From NCBI RefSeq assembly GCF_030464885.1, contig NZ_JALPRJ010000029.1, positions 1 to 64,000 on the forward strand: a stretch of DNA of 64,000 bases. The letters run 5' to 3'. Positions 10,037 through 19,102 of this stretch are shown here, piece by piece; positions within the stretch are counted from its first letter, which is position 1, and each line of letters begins with the position of its first letter. The notes under the pieces are model-generated. The model was given only the letters and a program-made list of their open reading frames with translations. It had not been told where the DNA came from and made no database searches. The translations under genes and the position numbers were made by a program. This DNA comes from Caballeronia sp. SEWSISQ10-4 2. Its GTDB lineage: Bacteria > Pseudomonadota > Gammaproteobacteria > Burkholderiales > Burkholderiaceae.

Positions 10037-10392
10037 ACCCTCAACTGATCGGCATCGAAGAACTGACCGGTACCTATCCGTTCGATATTCGCCAGAGCAT
10101 CAAGGCGATGCGTCTGAACCGCTTTTTCTGGCAGATGCGCGAGCCGCAGCCGCGAGCGCTCTGGCTCGAAGACCGCGCATCTGCATACGACGCAGCAGGC
10201 TTGACCGAGGAGGAGCGGGCACTGGTCGACAACACAGACTGGCTTGGCCTAATCCGCTACGGTGTGTGCTTCTTCGTGCTCGAGAAATTTGCCCGGGTGG
10301 TGAAGATTACGAACCTGGGCATGTACGCCAGCATGCGGGGAGAGACGCTCGAAGCGTTTCTCAAGACACGCAGGGTGCCAGGGGCGGTTTGA
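10033..10392 (+). CDS. Extradiol dioxygenase small (LigA-like) subunit
   Basis: A 119-residue LigA-fold helical subunit that caps the active site of the LigB-type partner. Visible are TGTYPFDIRQSIKAMRLNRFFWQM, the LTEEERALVDNTDWLGLIRYGVCFFVLEKF core and the NLGMYASMRGETLEAFLKTR end. These correspond to the C-terminal domain of fused GalA. Its ATG overlaps the stop of the catalytic subunit gene (ATGA). The order here is large-then-small, the reverse of ligA-ligB operons but the same as the domain order in fused GalA. Confidence 0.87.
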   Translation: MNPQLIGIEELTGTYPFDIRQSIKAMRLNRFFWQMREPQPRALWLEDRASAYDAAGLTEEERALVDNTDWLGLIRYGVCFFVLEKFARVVKITNLGMYASMRGETLEAFLKTRRVPGAV

Positions 10393-10448
10393 CGTTATGA
10401 AGCTGACGGGTTAGCCGTTAGCTGCTTTTCTCTTGCATGGAAATATAA

Positions 10449-10486
10449 CCCCGGAGTCGACAGAACCCGGGGCGGGGAATCTTTTT
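10449..10486 (+). terminator. Weak hairpin with T-run between dioxygenase and carrier genes
   Basis: CCCCGG at 10449-10454 pairs with CCGGGG at 10467-10472 across a 12-nt loop. A run of six T follows at 10482-10487, separated from the stem by about nine bases. The spacing is too long for a strong intrinsic terminator, so partial attenuation before the carrier gene is the most that can be proposed. Confidence 0.3.
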
Positions 10487-10499
10487 TCTGGAGACGCGT

Positions 10500-11843
10500 A
10501 TGAAACTTGCAGAATCGGTCGACATCAAGGCGTTCATCGACGCACGCAAGATGTCGGGGTATCAGTGGCTGGTACTCGTTCTATGTTTTCTCATCGTCAT
10601 GATGGACGGTCTGGACACCGCCGTGATGGGTTTCGTGGCGCCCCTCGTCATGCATGACTGGAGCGTGAGCCGTGCTGCGTTCGGTCCTGTGATGAGTGCC
10701 GCAATGTTCGGGCTGGCGATCGGCGCGCTCGTCGCGGGGCCCGCTGCCGACCGCATAGGACGCAAGAAAGTCCTTATCGGGTCGGTATTCTGCTTCGGGC
10801 TGTTCAGCCTGTTGTGCGCATTTGCCGAATCTCCCACCCAACTGATGATTCTGCGCTTCCTGACGGGTCTTGGGCTTGGCGCCGCCATGCCGAATTCGAC
10901 GACCTTGCTGTCCGAATATGTGCCGTCGCGCAGCCGCTCGCTGCTGGTCACGATCATGTTCACCGGCTTTAACTTCGGGTCCGGCGGCGGAGGTTTTGTT
11001 GCAGCTGCCCTGATTCCTCATTTCGGCTGGCGCGCCGTGTTCATGGTCGGCGGCATCCTGCCGCTCCTGAGTGTGCCATTGCTTCTGTGGCTTCTCCCGG
11101 AATCCGCCCGCCTGATGCTTGTGCGCAAGGTGGCAGACACCCGTATCGCCAAGACCCTGGGGCGGGTTTGCGGCCACGCCTTTGATCGCGATGTGAGGTT
11201 TACCGCGCCGGAGCCGGTGGTTTCTGCCAAGGCGCCCGTACGGATGCTGTTCGCGGATGGTTACGCCTTCAGTACGCTCATGCTTTGGCTCACGTACTTC
11301 ATGGGACTGCTGATCATCTATCTGCTGACCGGCTGGTTGCCGACGCTGATCAAGGACGCAGGCTTGCCCGTTGAACGGGCGGCGGCGATCACCGGGATGT
11401 TCCAGCTTGGCGGCACGGTGGGTGCGATCGTGGTCGGGTTTGCGATGGACCGGATGGACCGCAACGGAGTGATCGGCGCTGCTTATTTGCTGGGAGGCGT
11501 GTTTATCTTTGCGCTGGGAATGGGCACGCTCAAGTCGAGTCTTCTCCCGATCCTCGTGACTTGCGCGGGCTTTTTCATGAGCGGCGCCCAGACCGGTCTG
11601 AACGCACTTGCCCCCACTTGTTATCCGACGCGCGCCCGGGCAACCGGCGTGAGCTGGATGCTGGGGTTCGGCCGGCTCGGAGGCATTCTCGGTTCGCTCG
11701 TCGGCGGTGCGTTGTTGTCCCTTGGGTTTAGTTTTTCCGTCGTGTTCTCAGTGCTCGCGGTTCCGGCAATCATCGCTGCGGTGGCCATCGTGATGAATCG
11801 CCTCGCGTTGCGGTTCATTACCAGTCCGATGGCCGATGCGTGA
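10500..11843 (+). CDS. galT: MFS aromatic acid:H+ symporter (AAHS family), probable gallate carrier
   Basis: A 447-residue, 12-helix major facilitator. It has the AAHS signature MMDGLDTAVMGFVAP in helix 1, the GPAADRIGRKKVLIG loop after helix 2, RFLTGLGLGAAMPNSTTLLSEY in helix 4, and a matching second half (GFAMDRMDRNGVIGA). It follows the dioxygenase subunits by about 107 bp and precedes a porin, reproducing the carrier-dioxygenase-porin grouping of the P. putida gal cluster. Uptake of gallate or a related hydroxybenzoate across the inner membrane is the likely role. The substrate is from context. Confidence 0.87.
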   Translation: MKLAESVDIKAFIDARKMSGYQWLVLVLCFLIVMMDGLDTAVMGFVAPLVMHDWSVSRAAFGPVMSAAMFGLAIGALVAGPAADRIGRKKVLIGSVFCFGLFSLLCAFAESPTQLMILRFLTGLGLGAAMPNSTTLLSEYVPSRSRSLLVTIMFTGFNFGSGGGGFVAAALIPHFGWRAVFMVGGILPLLSVPLLLWLLPESARLMLVRKVADTRIAKTLGRVCGHAFDRDVRFTAPEPVVSAKAPVRMLFADGYAFSTLMLWLTYFMGLLIIYLLTGWLPTLIKDAGLPVERAAAITGMFQLGGTVGAIVVGFAMDRMDRNGVIGAAYLLGGVFIFALGMGTLKSSLLPILVTCAGFFMSGAQTGLNALAPTCYPTRARATGVSWMLGFGRLGGILGSLVGGALLSLGFSFSVVFSVLAVPAIIAAVAIVMNRLALRFITSPMADA

Positions 11844-11918
11844 GCTCGTTCAAAGCAGTCTTGCACGTCAAGTGGTGTGGTCCATCAGCGTCATATGAGG
11901 TTTTTTGAGGAGAGAGAC

Positions 11919-12464
11919 ATGGGCAGCAATATAAGCATGAGCGATAAAGATCTCGACAACGGATTGACGTCCGGGGTTTCCGACAAACCGAGTCGCGAAG
12001 CGATCATTCGCGCAGGAGTGGCCGGAGGACTGGCTGGAGCCTTGATCATCTGGATTTACGAGGCCCTTATTTGGGTAGGGGCGCAACACCTGATGCCCTT
12101 GGCGGGCATCCCACGCAACGCAACGGGCCTGGTATTCGGCAAGGGTGTGCAAGAGTCGATCGGGATATGGGCGTATGTCGTGGGCACGGGGATCCACTTC
12201 GTCTTCGCGATTGGGTGGGGCATTCTCTTCGCCACAATTTGGCCCTACTTTCGCCGGCGCGGGTACGAGGCCACTTTCGTGGCGTTGTTCTACGCCATAT
12301 TGGCGTGGATCGTGATGCATGTGGCGATCATGATCGCCTCCGACAACCACCCGAATTATTACGATCCTGTCGTGATCATTGGCGGGTTCATGTCTCACTT
12401 CTGCTTTACCGTTCCGCTTGCCCTGATTGTGAAGAGAATGCTGGCTTCACAACCGGGACGTTGA
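11919..12464 (+). CDS. Small four-helix inner-membrane protein, possibly YagU-like
   Basis: A 181-residue protein starting at the ATG at 11919, behind a GAGGAG site. A polar N-terminus is followed by about four hydrophobic segments: AGGLAGALIIWIYEALIWVG, a segment around GTGIHFVFAIGWGILFATIW, one around FVALFYAILAWIVMHVAIMI, and one around IGGFMSHFCFTVPLALIV. The pattern and the HxxF/GxGxxxF helices recall the YagU (DUF1440) family, but the match is by impression only. It lies between the carrier and porin genes and may be part of the same transcript. No catalytic motif is seen and no function is assigned. Confidence 0.7.
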   Translation: MGSNISMSDKDLDNGLTSGVSDKPSREAIIRAGVAGGLAGALIIWIYEALIWVGAQHLMPLAGIPRNATGLVFGKGVQESIGIWAYVVGTGIHFVFAIGWGILFATIWPYFRRRGYEATFVALFYAILAWIVMHVAIMIASDNHPNYYDPVVIIGGFMSHFCFTVPLALIVKRMLASQPGR

Positions 12465-12508
12465 TCCGGCCGATTTTTATCCGATTGGTTTAACGACAGG
12501 GAGATGAG

Positions 12509-13639
12509 GTGAAAAAAGTGAATGATAAAAATAAAGCATTACTAATGATTTCGGTTATTACAGCGATCGGCGCGGGACAGGCGCACGCGCAGTCATCGGT
12601 GACCATGTACGGGATTCTCGACGTTTTTGGGGGCTATCAGTCGGCGAAAACCGGAGGGAAAAATACATCACTGTATGTGCTCGGGAATAACGGGGAGCTT
12701 ACGAGCCGTTGGGGCTTGCGCGGAACCGAGGATCTTGGAGGCGGGTACCGCACCACGTTCGCTCTGGAGAGCGGATTTGATCCGGGAACAGGCAAGCAGC
12801 AGAATTCCTACCGCTTTTTTGACCGGCAAGCTTGGGTTGGAATTGCTGCGCCGTATGGTGAAGTGAGGTTCGGCCGCCAGAATACGCCGATGTTCGGATG
12901 GAGCGGAAATATGGATGCGTTCGGCGCCGCAACGTATGGGTCCGGCTATAACAATTTCGCCAACTGGCTTGCGCGCGTTGATAACGACATCAGCTACATC
13001 TCTCCGAAAGTGGCGAACACTCAGCTCGAAGTTCACTATTCGGTCGGAGGGCAACCCGGGACGCTGGTTGGAAATGCCGTCTATCAGGCCGGGGTGCAAA
13101 CGAACCAGGGTCCGGTTTATTTCGCGCTGGCATACCTGAATGCGGCCAATGCCACGAACACCGTCCGTGTTCAGGAGATCATGGCAGGCGGGAACTATGA
13201 CTATGGCCGGGGAAAGATCTATATCGGCTTTTTCAGGGCCAATGACGTGATCTCGTCCACGACAGGGAATGCATTGAGCAATCCTGCTGGAAAATACGAC
13301 CCGACAGTCGGTCCGGTAGGTAACCTGGCTGGCAATTACCACAGCACCTGGTCGTTTTCCGCCGATTACAAGTTCAGTCCTGCCCTGAGCGCCGGCGCCG
13401 GATATGCGTTCATCAAGGATAGTTCGTCCCTTGGCAATAACGCTCGCCAGATGAGCGCGATCATGAACTACGACTTGTCGAAGAGAACGCGAGTGTATGG
13501 CGTGGTCTCGCGGCTGAACAATTCCAACACTGCGCAGTTCAAGATGGCGGGGGCCAGCATCACAACAGGCTCGTTCCTGACACCGGACAAAGGTCAGAGC
13601 GAAACCGGCGTGCAGATCGGCATTCGTCACCTGTTCTGA
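12509..13639 (+). CDS. Outer-membrane porin (Gram-negative Porin_4/OmpC-like)
   Basis: A 376-residue 16-strand trimeric porin of the Burkholderiales type. It begins with GTG at 12509 after AGGGAG and has a signal peptide ending AGQAHA, followed by QSSVTMYGILDVFGGY. Further family hallmarks are SRWGLRGTEDLGGGYRTTFALESGFD, RQAWVGIAAPYGEVRFGRQ and a C-terminal GIRHLF ending in the obligatory aromatic. It is the last gene of the dioxygenase-carrier block, the position of galP in the P. putida gal cluster. It probably admits aromatic acids, but a general porin role is possible. Confidence 0.9.
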   Translation: MKKVNDKNKALLMISVITAIGAGQAHAQSSVTMYGILDVFGGYQSAKTGGKNTSLYVLGNNGELTSRWGLRGTEDLGGGYRTTFALESGFDPGTGKQQNSYRFFDRQAWVGIAAPYGEVRFGRQNTPMFGWSGNMDAFGAATYGSGYNNFANWLARVDNDISYISPKVANTQLEVHYSVGGQPGTLVGNAVYQAGVQTNQGPVYFALAYLNAANATNTVRVQEIMAGGNYDYGRGKIYIGFFRANDVISSTTGNALSNPAGKYDPTVGPVGNLAGNYHSTWSFSADYKFSPALSAGAGYAFIKDSSSLGNNARQMSAIMNYDLSKRTRVYGVVSRLNNSNTAQFKMAGASITTGSFLTPDKGQSETGVQIGIRHLF

Positions 13640-14083
13640 TGGTTCATTGCCGCCCGGGTAACTGCGGGCCATTATTCGGGTGGCGATCGATGCCCCGGGC
13701 CCGCGTCTCGCTTCACAGGTTCCCACCCTGCCAAGGCCGTGCACGAAGGCGGTCTTGTGCCCCCCGGCGCCCGGAACGATTGGCAGCACCGGCACCGTTT
13801 TATTGCTTCACACGCTAAACACACACAAAACGGAACGGGTGGGACGGCAAATAGTGGGAAACAAGCGCGAGATGCATTTGCTCAGACACTAGGGAATGCC
13901 TACGCTTGAGCCCCTGCCGTGCAGCGTCGTAGAATCGTGGCACATCGGTTTTGGGGGCCCAGGAATGCACCTGGCTTCTCGTTGCGATTTCAGCCGCGAT
14001 ACCCGGCCACGCCCGGCGCTTTTTCGATCCGCTTCTCGCGATGAGACCAGCGGCCGTCGCGGAATTGTCATTCAATCCGCGCC
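13640..14083. other. Gene-free region between porin and sugar ABC operon
   Basis: This 444-bp stretch has no ORF with recognisable coding character. An interrupted stem (GCCGCCCG at 13649-13656 with CGGGTGGC at 13677-13684) just after the porin stop could end that transcript but lacks a T-run. The promoter of the downstream ABC operon must lie here. No clear operator was found, and no regulator gene flanks that operon. Confidence 0.5.
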
Positions 14084-15595
14084 GTGATCCCGCTCATTTC
14101 CGTCAAAAGGCTCAGCAAGAGCTTTCCCGGCGTGAGGGCGCTTCACGAGGTCCAGCTTGAGCTCATGGCGGGTGAAGTCCACACGGTCATGGGCGAGAAT
14201 GGCGCCGGCAAGTCGACGCTGATGAAAATCCTCGCCGGCGTGTACACCCGGGATTCCGGCGAAATCCTCTATGACGGCCAGCCCGTCGACTTCTCAAGCC
14301 CGCGCGAGGCGCAGGCCATGGGCGTCTGCATCATTCATCAGGAACTCCAGCTGATGAATCATCTGAGCGTCGCCCAGAATATGTTCATTGGCCGCGAGCC
14401 GCGCGGACGCCTCGGCCTGTTCCTCGACGAAGACAAGCTCAACGCGCAAGCGCGCGACATTCTTGCCCGCATGCATGTGATTCTCGACCCGCGCGCGGTT
14501 GTCGGCACGCTCACCGTCGCCAGCCAGCAGATGGTCGAGATCGCCAAGGCCTTGTCCTTCGATTCGCGCGTCCTGATCATGGACGAGCCCACCTCGGCGC
14601 TCAATGACGCCGAGATCGCCGAGCTCTTCCGCATCATCCGGGAGCTGAAGAGCCGGGGAGTGGGAATCATCTATATCTCCCACAAGATGGACGAGCTGAA
14701 GCAGATTTCCGACCGCGTCACCGTGTTGCGTGACGGGGAATATGTGGCCACCGTCACCGCCGGGGACACCAGCGTCGAAGCGATCATCGGCATGATGGTC
14801 GGCCGGACTTTGACCGACGCAGCGCCTTCTGAGAGCGTCGCAGGCGCAGGCGAGGTCGCACTCGAAGTTAAAAATCTGAACGCCGGCCCGCTGGTCAGGG
14901 ACGTGAGCTTCATGCTGCGCAAAGGCGAGATACTGGGCTTTGCGGGCTTGATGGGCGCCGGTCGAACCGAGGTCGCGCGAGCGGTGTTCGGCGCCGACCC
15001 GGTCGAATCTGGCGAAATTCTGGTGAGAGGCGCGAAGGCGACGATCAGGAGCCCGAGCGATGCGGTGGCGCGCGGTATCGGCTATCTCTCGGAAGACCGC
15101 AAGCGCTTCGGCCTTGCGACCGGAATGGACGTCGAATCGAACATCGTGATGTCCAATTTGGGCAAGTTCCTGTCGCTCAACTTTTTCTTGCGCCGCGCTC
15201 AGATACGCCGGACAGCCAGCCATTTCATCAATCTGCTCGCCATTCGCACGCCCTCAGCGACGCAGCCGGTGCGGCTTCTCTCGGGTGGCAATCAGCAGAA
15301 AATTGTCATTGCGAAATGGCTGGAGCGCGACTGCGACGTGCTCTTCTTCGACGAACCGACGCGCGGCATCGACGTCGGCGCCAAGAGCGAAATCTACAAG
15401 CTCTTGCGCTCGCTCGCGAACGAAGGCAAGGCGATCGTGATGATCTCGTCGGAACTGCCGGAAATCTTGCGCATGAGCGACCGCATTGTCGTGATGTGCG
15501 AGGGCCGCATTACTGGCGAGCTCTCAGCCACGGAGGCGACGCAAGAGCGCATCATGCAATTGGCGACGCAGCGTGAAACCTTGAAAGCGGCGTGA
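14084..15595 (+). CDS. Sugar ABC transporter ATPase, tandem (RbsA/MglA-type)
   Basis: A 503-residue double ATPase. The first cassette has [14 protein letters not shown] (Walker A) and [12 protein letters not shown] (Walker B). The second has a degenerate Walker A ([12 protein letters not shown]), as usual for this family, then [16 protein letters not shown] and [19 protein letters not shown]. It starts at a GTG (14084) without a clear ribosome site; no better in-frame ATG was seen. It energises the import system encoded by the next two genes. The downstream fuconate dehydratase points to L-fucose, L-fuconate or a similar deoxysugar as substrate. Confidence 0.9.
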   Translation: MIPLISVKRLSKSFPGVRALHEVQLELMAGEVHTVMGENGAGKSTLMKILAGVYTRDSGEILYDGQPVDFSSPREAQAMGVCIIHQELQLMNHLSVAQNMFIGREPRGRLGLFLDEDKLNAQARDILARMHVILDPRAVVGTLTVASQQMVEIAKALSFDSRVLIMDEPTSALNDAEIAELFRIIRELKSRGVGIIYISHKMDELKQISDRVTVLRDGEYVATVTAGDTSVEAIIGMMVGRTLTDAAPSESVAGAGEVALEVKNLNAGPLVRDVSFMLRKGEILGFAGLMGAGRTEVARAVFGADPVESGEILVRGAKATIRSPSDAVARGIGYLSEDRKRFGLATGMDVESNIVMSNLGKFLSLNFFLRRAQIRRTASHFINLLAIRTPSATQPVRLLSGGNQQKIVIAKWLERDCDVLFFDEPTRGIDVGAKSEIYKLLRSLANEGKAIVMISSELPEILRMSDRIVVMCEGRITGELSATEATQERIMQLATQRETLKAA

Positions 15596-15619
15596 GTCTC
15601 TAGAGGAGAGGTCCGTTTT

Positions 15620-16645
15620 ATGACACTGCCATCGGATGCTTCGGCGCTGGCCAATGGGGGACGGTTGTCCGGCTTGAGAGCTCGCCTCTTTACGCCGACC
15701 GCTCTGCAAAAGCTGCTCGCCTTCGGGAGCCTGGTCCTGCTGCTGGTTTTTTTCAGCTTCGCCTCGCCCGCTTTCATGCAGACGGACAATATTCTCGGGA
15801 TTCTGCAGGCGACGGCGGTCAACGGCGTTCTGGCGATCGCCTGCACGTTCGTCATCGTCACAGGAGGCATTGATTTGTCCGTTGGCACGTTGATGACCTT
15901 CACGGCGGTCATTTGCGGCGTGTTTCTGACCTATTGGCATTTGCCGATGTGGATCGGCGTGGTTGCTGCGATCGGGACGGGCGCGATCTGCGGGACCATT
16001 TCGGGAACCCTCACGGCGAAGATGAAAATACCGCCGTTCATTGCCACCTTGGGAATGATGCTTCTGCTGAAAGGGTTGTCGCTCGTCGTCTCGGCCGACA
16101 AGCCGATCTATTTCACCGACACCGAAAACTTCTACCGGATCTCTCAGGATTCCTTGATCGGCTATGTACTGCCGAGCCTTCCTATTCCGAACGCGGTCCT
16201 GATCCTGTTTTTCCTTGCGATCGTGAGTTCGATCACGCTGAATCGCACGGCGCTTGGCCGCTACACCTTTGCGCTCGGCAGCAACGAAGAAGCCGTGCGG
16301 CTTTCCGGCGTGAATGTCGACAGGTGGAAGATCGCCATTTATGGCCTGAGCGGGGCAATTTGCGGCGTCGCAGGGCTGCTCATTGCCTCGCGCCTGAATT
16401 CGGCCCAGCCGGCGCTGGGCCAGGGTTACGAACTCGAAGCGATCGCCGCCGTGGTCATCGGCGGAACCTCGCTCAGCGGCGGTTCGGGCACGATCCTGGG
16501 CACGATCATCGGCGCCTTCATCATGAGCGTGCTGACCAACGGCCTGCGCATCATGTCCGTCGCTCAGGAATGGCAGATCGTGGTGACGGGTCTCATCATC
16601 ATTCTCGCGGTCTATGCCGATATTTTGCGGCGCAAGAAAGGCTGA
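15620..16645 (+). CDS. Sugar ABC transporter permease (RbsC-type)
   Basis: A 341-residue BPD_transp_2 permease with 8-10 hydrophobic segments. Hallmarks are NGVLAIACTFVIVTGGIDLSVG after the second helix, GALIxG-type loops, ALGSNEEAVRLSGVNVDRWKI (the EAA-like ATPase contact) and AIAAVVIGGTSLSGGSGTILG. It lies 24 bp after the ATPase behind a GAGGAG site. It forms the homodimeric channel of the importer. Confidence 0.92.
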   Translation: MTLPSDASALANGGRLSGLRARLFTPTALQKLLAFGSLVLLLVFFSFASPAFMQTDNILGILQATAVNGVLAIACTFVIVTGGIDLSVGTLMTFTAVICGVFLTYWHLPMWIGVVAAIGTGAICGTISGTLTAKMKIPPFIATLGMMLLLKGLSLVVSADKPIYFTDTENFYRISQDSLIGYVLPSLPIPNAVLILFFLAIVSSITLNRTALGRYTFALGSNEEAVRLSGVNVDRWKIAIYGLSGAICGVAGLLIASRLNSAQPALGQGYELEAIAAVVIGGTSLSGGSGTILGTIIGAFIMSVLTNGLRIMSVAQEWQIVVTGLIIILAVYADILRRKKG

Positions 16646-16753
16646 CGAAAGCTGACGAAAGTCGACGCTGCGCAGGACAAGATCAAGAAAGGGAGCGCCA
16701 AAGGCTCCCACAACGGCTGAAGGTTAATGGCCCACCTTAGGAGGAGAACCACC

Positions 16754-17695
16754 ATGTTGAAAAGAAGACTAATCGGTGTCGTGGTCGGCGTTGGCGCGCT
16801 CATTGGCGGGACGAGTCTTGCGCGCGCGGACGAAGCCTACATTCCGCTCATATCGAAAGGCTTTCAGCACCAGTTCTGGCAGGCCGTCAAAGCCGGCGCA
16901 GAACAGTCGGCAAAGGAGCATAAGGTCAGGATCTCCTTCGAGGGTCCGGAAACCGAGGCCATGGTCGACAAGCAGATCGACATGCTCTCGGCCGCGCTCG
17001 CCAAGAAGCCCCAGGCGCTCGGCATCGCTGCGCTCGACAGCAAAGCGGCCATTCCCCTGTTGAAGCGGGCGCAGGCCGCCAAAATACCGGTCATCGCTTT
17101 CGACTCCGGCGTCGACAGCGACATTGCGCTGACGACGTGCGCGACGGACAACATCGCCGCGGCCGCGCTCGCCGCCGACAAGATGGCCGAGGCGATCGGC
17201 GATTCCGGTGAGGTCGGCGTGATCGTGCACGACCAGACCAGCCGCACCGGCATCGATCGCCGCGACGGCTTCCTCAATGAGATGAAGACGAAGCATGCGA
17301 ACGTCAAGATTGTCTCGGTCCAGTATGGAGGCGGCGACCATCTGAAGTCGGCGGAAATCGCCAAGACGATGATCCAGGCCAATCCCAATCTCAAGGGCAT
17401 TTTCGGCGCGAATGAAGGCTCGGCGGAAGGTGCGGCGATCGGCGTCAAGGAATCGGGCAAGAAGCTCGTCCTGATTGGCTACGACTCCGGCAAGGAGCAA
17501 AAGGAGGACATCAATTCGGGGCTGATGGTCGGCGCTATCACGCAGAACCCGGTCGGTATCGGCAAATGCGTCGTCGACTCCGCGGTGAAGGCGCTGAAGG
17601 GCGAGAAGCTGCCGAAGAAAGTCGACACGGGCTTCTACTGGTATGACAAGAGCAATATGAACGATCCCAAGATCGCTGCCGTGCTCTATGACTGA
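16754..17695 (+). CDS. Sugar ABC transporter substrate-binding protein (type I, RbsB-like)
   Basis: A 313-residue periplasmic protein starting at 16754 behind GGAGGAGAACC. The signal peptide is MLKRRLIGVVVGVGALIGG with cleavage after LARA. The mature part has the Peripla_BP_4 pattern: YIPLISKGFQHQFWQAVKAGAEQSAKE, DMLSAALAKKPQALGIAALDS, PVIAFDSGVDSD, GVIVHDQTSRTGIDRRDGF and GIFGANEGSAEGAAIGVKE. A hairpin follows the stop codon. The ligand is unknown but is probably a fucose-type sugar or its acid, judged from the next gene. Confidence 0.9.
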   Translation: MLKRRLIGVVVGVGALIGGTSLARADEAYIPLISKGFQHQFWQAVKAGAEQSAKEHKVRISFEGPETEAMVDKQIDMLSAALAKKPQALGIAALDSKAAIPLLKRAQAAKIPVIAFDSGVDSDIALTTCATDNIAAAALAADKMAEAIGDSGEVGVIVHDQTSRTGIDRRDGFLNEMKTKHANVKIVSVQYGGGDHLKSAEIAKTMIQANPNLKGIFGANEGSAEGAAIGVKESGKKLVLIGYDSGKEQKEDINSGLMVGAITQNPVGIGKCVVDSAVKALKGEKLPKKVDTGFYWYDKSNMNDPKIAAVLYD

Positions 17696-17726
17696 CGGTC
17701 GCCGCTAGGGCGCGACGAAAGAGGAA

Positions 17727-17761
17727 GGGTCGCGGCGCCTTTTGACGCCACGGCCCTCTTT
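17727..17761 (+). terminator. Intercistronic hairpin after binding-protein gene
   Basis: An 11-bp stem (17727-17737 with 17746-17756; one mismatch and one G-U) closes a loop of eight bases and is followed by CTCTTT. It sits between the binding-protein and dehydratase genes. It could act as a partial terminator or as a 3' stability element that raises binding-protein mRNA over distal genes. Confidence 0.55.
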
Positions 17762-17803
17762 GCTTATTGGAAGGCGATAACTGTCGCCCAGGAGAGTGTT
17801 CAG

Positions 17804-19102
17804 ATGCCCACGATCACAAAGCTGTCTGTCCGGGACATTCGGTTTCCGACCTCGCGTTCACTCGACGGCTCCGATGCGATGAACGCCGCGCCGGATTACT
17901 CCGCCACCTACGTGACGCTCGAAACCGATTCGCCGGAGACGCTCACAGGCCATGGCCTCACATTTACCATTGGGCGCGGCAACGAGATCTGCGTGAGTGC
18001 GGTACAGGCACTTGCCCCGCTGGTCGTCGGCAAGACGCTCGAGGATATCGCTGCGAACATGGGCGCTTTCTGGCGCGCGCTGACGTCGGACAGCCAGTTG
18101 CGCTGGATCGGCCCGGACAAGGGGGCCATTCATCTGGCGACGGCGGCTGTCGTGAACGCGGCCTGGGACCTGTGGGCCAAAGCGGAAGGCAAGCCGGTGT
18201 GGAAGCTGCTCGTCGACATGAGTCCGGAAGAGCTCGTGCGCTGCCTCGACTTTCGCTATGTGACCGATGCGATCACGCCGCAGGAAGCCATCGCCATGCT
18301 GCACCGCCATGCAAAGACCAGGGGCGAGCGCGAAAAGGAGATGCTGGCGCAGGGCTATCCGGCCTACACGACGTCAGCCGGCTGGCTCGGCTATGACGAC
18401 GACAAGATCCGCCGGCTCGCCCGTGAAGGCGTCGCGCAAGGCTGGACGCACTTCAAGCAGAAGGTGGGCGGCAATCTCGAAGAAGATATGCGCCGGGCCC
18501 GCATCCTGCGTGAAGAAATCGGTGAAAACCGCAAGCTGATGATGGATGCGAACCAGGTGTGGGATGTCGATGAAGCAGTCGCGAACATGCGGCGCCTGGC
18601 GCAATTCGATCCGTGGTGGATCGAGGAACCCACGAGTCCCGACGATATTCTCGGTCATGCGGCCATCCGCCAGCGGATTCGACCGATTGGCGTAGCCACG
18701 GGCGAGCACTGTCATAACCGCGTGATGTTCAAGCAGTTGCTGCAGGCGCAGGCAATCGATTTCTGTCAGGTCGATAGCTGCCGCTTGGGCGGTCTGAACG
18801 AGGTGATCGTCGTCCTGCTGATGGCGGCGAAATTCGGTGTACCCGTGTGCCCGCACGCGGGCGGCGTCGGTTTATGCGAGTACGTCCAGCACATTTCACT
18901 GTTCGACTATATCTGCGTGTCGGCGTCGCTGGAGAACCGGGTGCTCGAGTACGTGGATCATCTGCATGAGCATTTTGTCGATCCTGTCGTGATTCGAAAC
19001 GGCCGGTATATGCCGCCGCAACGTCCCGGCTACAGCATCGAAATGCACGCGGCGTCGCTCGATCAGTATGACTTTCCTGAGGGGCCGGCTTGGAGGGATT
19101 GA
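17804..19102 (+). CDS. fucD: L-fuconate dehydratase (enolase superfamily, MR subgroup)
   Basis: A 432-residue enolase-superfamily enzyme that dehydrates L-fuconate to 2-keto-3-deoxy-L-fuconate. The residues known for FucD fall at the same numbers: KxK bases Lys218 and Lys220 (WTHFKQKVGG), metal ligands Asp248 (MMDANQVWD), Glu274 (WWIEEPTSPDD) and Glu301 (GVATGEHCHN), and His351 (CPHAGGVGLCEY) as general acid/base. It follows the sugar ABC genes after a hairpin. The other fucose-oxidation genes (dehydrogenase, lactonase, later steps) are absent nearby, and the operon stops abruptly in a gene-free, hairpin-rich stretch. Confidence 0.93.
   Translation: MPTITKLSVRDIRFPTSRSLDGSDAMNAAPDYSATYVTLETDSPETLTGHGLTFTIGRGNEICVSAVQALAPLVVGKTLEDIAANMGAFWRALTSDSQLRWIGPDKGAIHLATAAVVNAAWDLWAKAEGKPVWKLLVDMSPEELVRCLDFRYVTDAITPQEAIAMLHRHAKTRGEREKEMLAQGYPAYTTSAGWLGYDDDKIRRLAREGVAQGWTHFKQKVGGNLEEDMRRARILREEIGENRKLMMDANQVWDVDEAVANMRRLAQFDPWWIEEPTSPDDILGHAAIRQRIRPIGVATGEHCHNRVMFKQLLQAQAIDFCQVDSCRLGGLNEVIVVLLMAAKFGVPVCPHAGGVGLCEYVQHISLFDYICVSASLENRVLEYVDHLHEHFVDPVVIRNGRYMPPQRPGYSIEMHAASLDQYDFPEGPAWRD

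Noticed and set aside
9191-10392. Protocatechuate 4,5-dioxygenase as the primary call
   Set aside because: The dehydrogenase and lactone hydrolase needed for the protocatechuate route are missing, while the direct gallate route (tautomerase, hydratase, aldolase) is complete. The alternative is kept as a caveat.
12668-13795. Minus-strand ORF (375 codons) opposite the porin
   Set aside because: The plus strand encodes a full-length porin with signal peptide and C-terminal Phe; the antisense frame has no motif.
15524-16711. Minus-strand ORF (395 codons) opposite the sugar permease
   Set aside because: Composition is rich in Arg/Asp/His/Gln as expected from the reverse of a hydrophobic permease. 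No domain is visible, and the plus-strand gene is certain.
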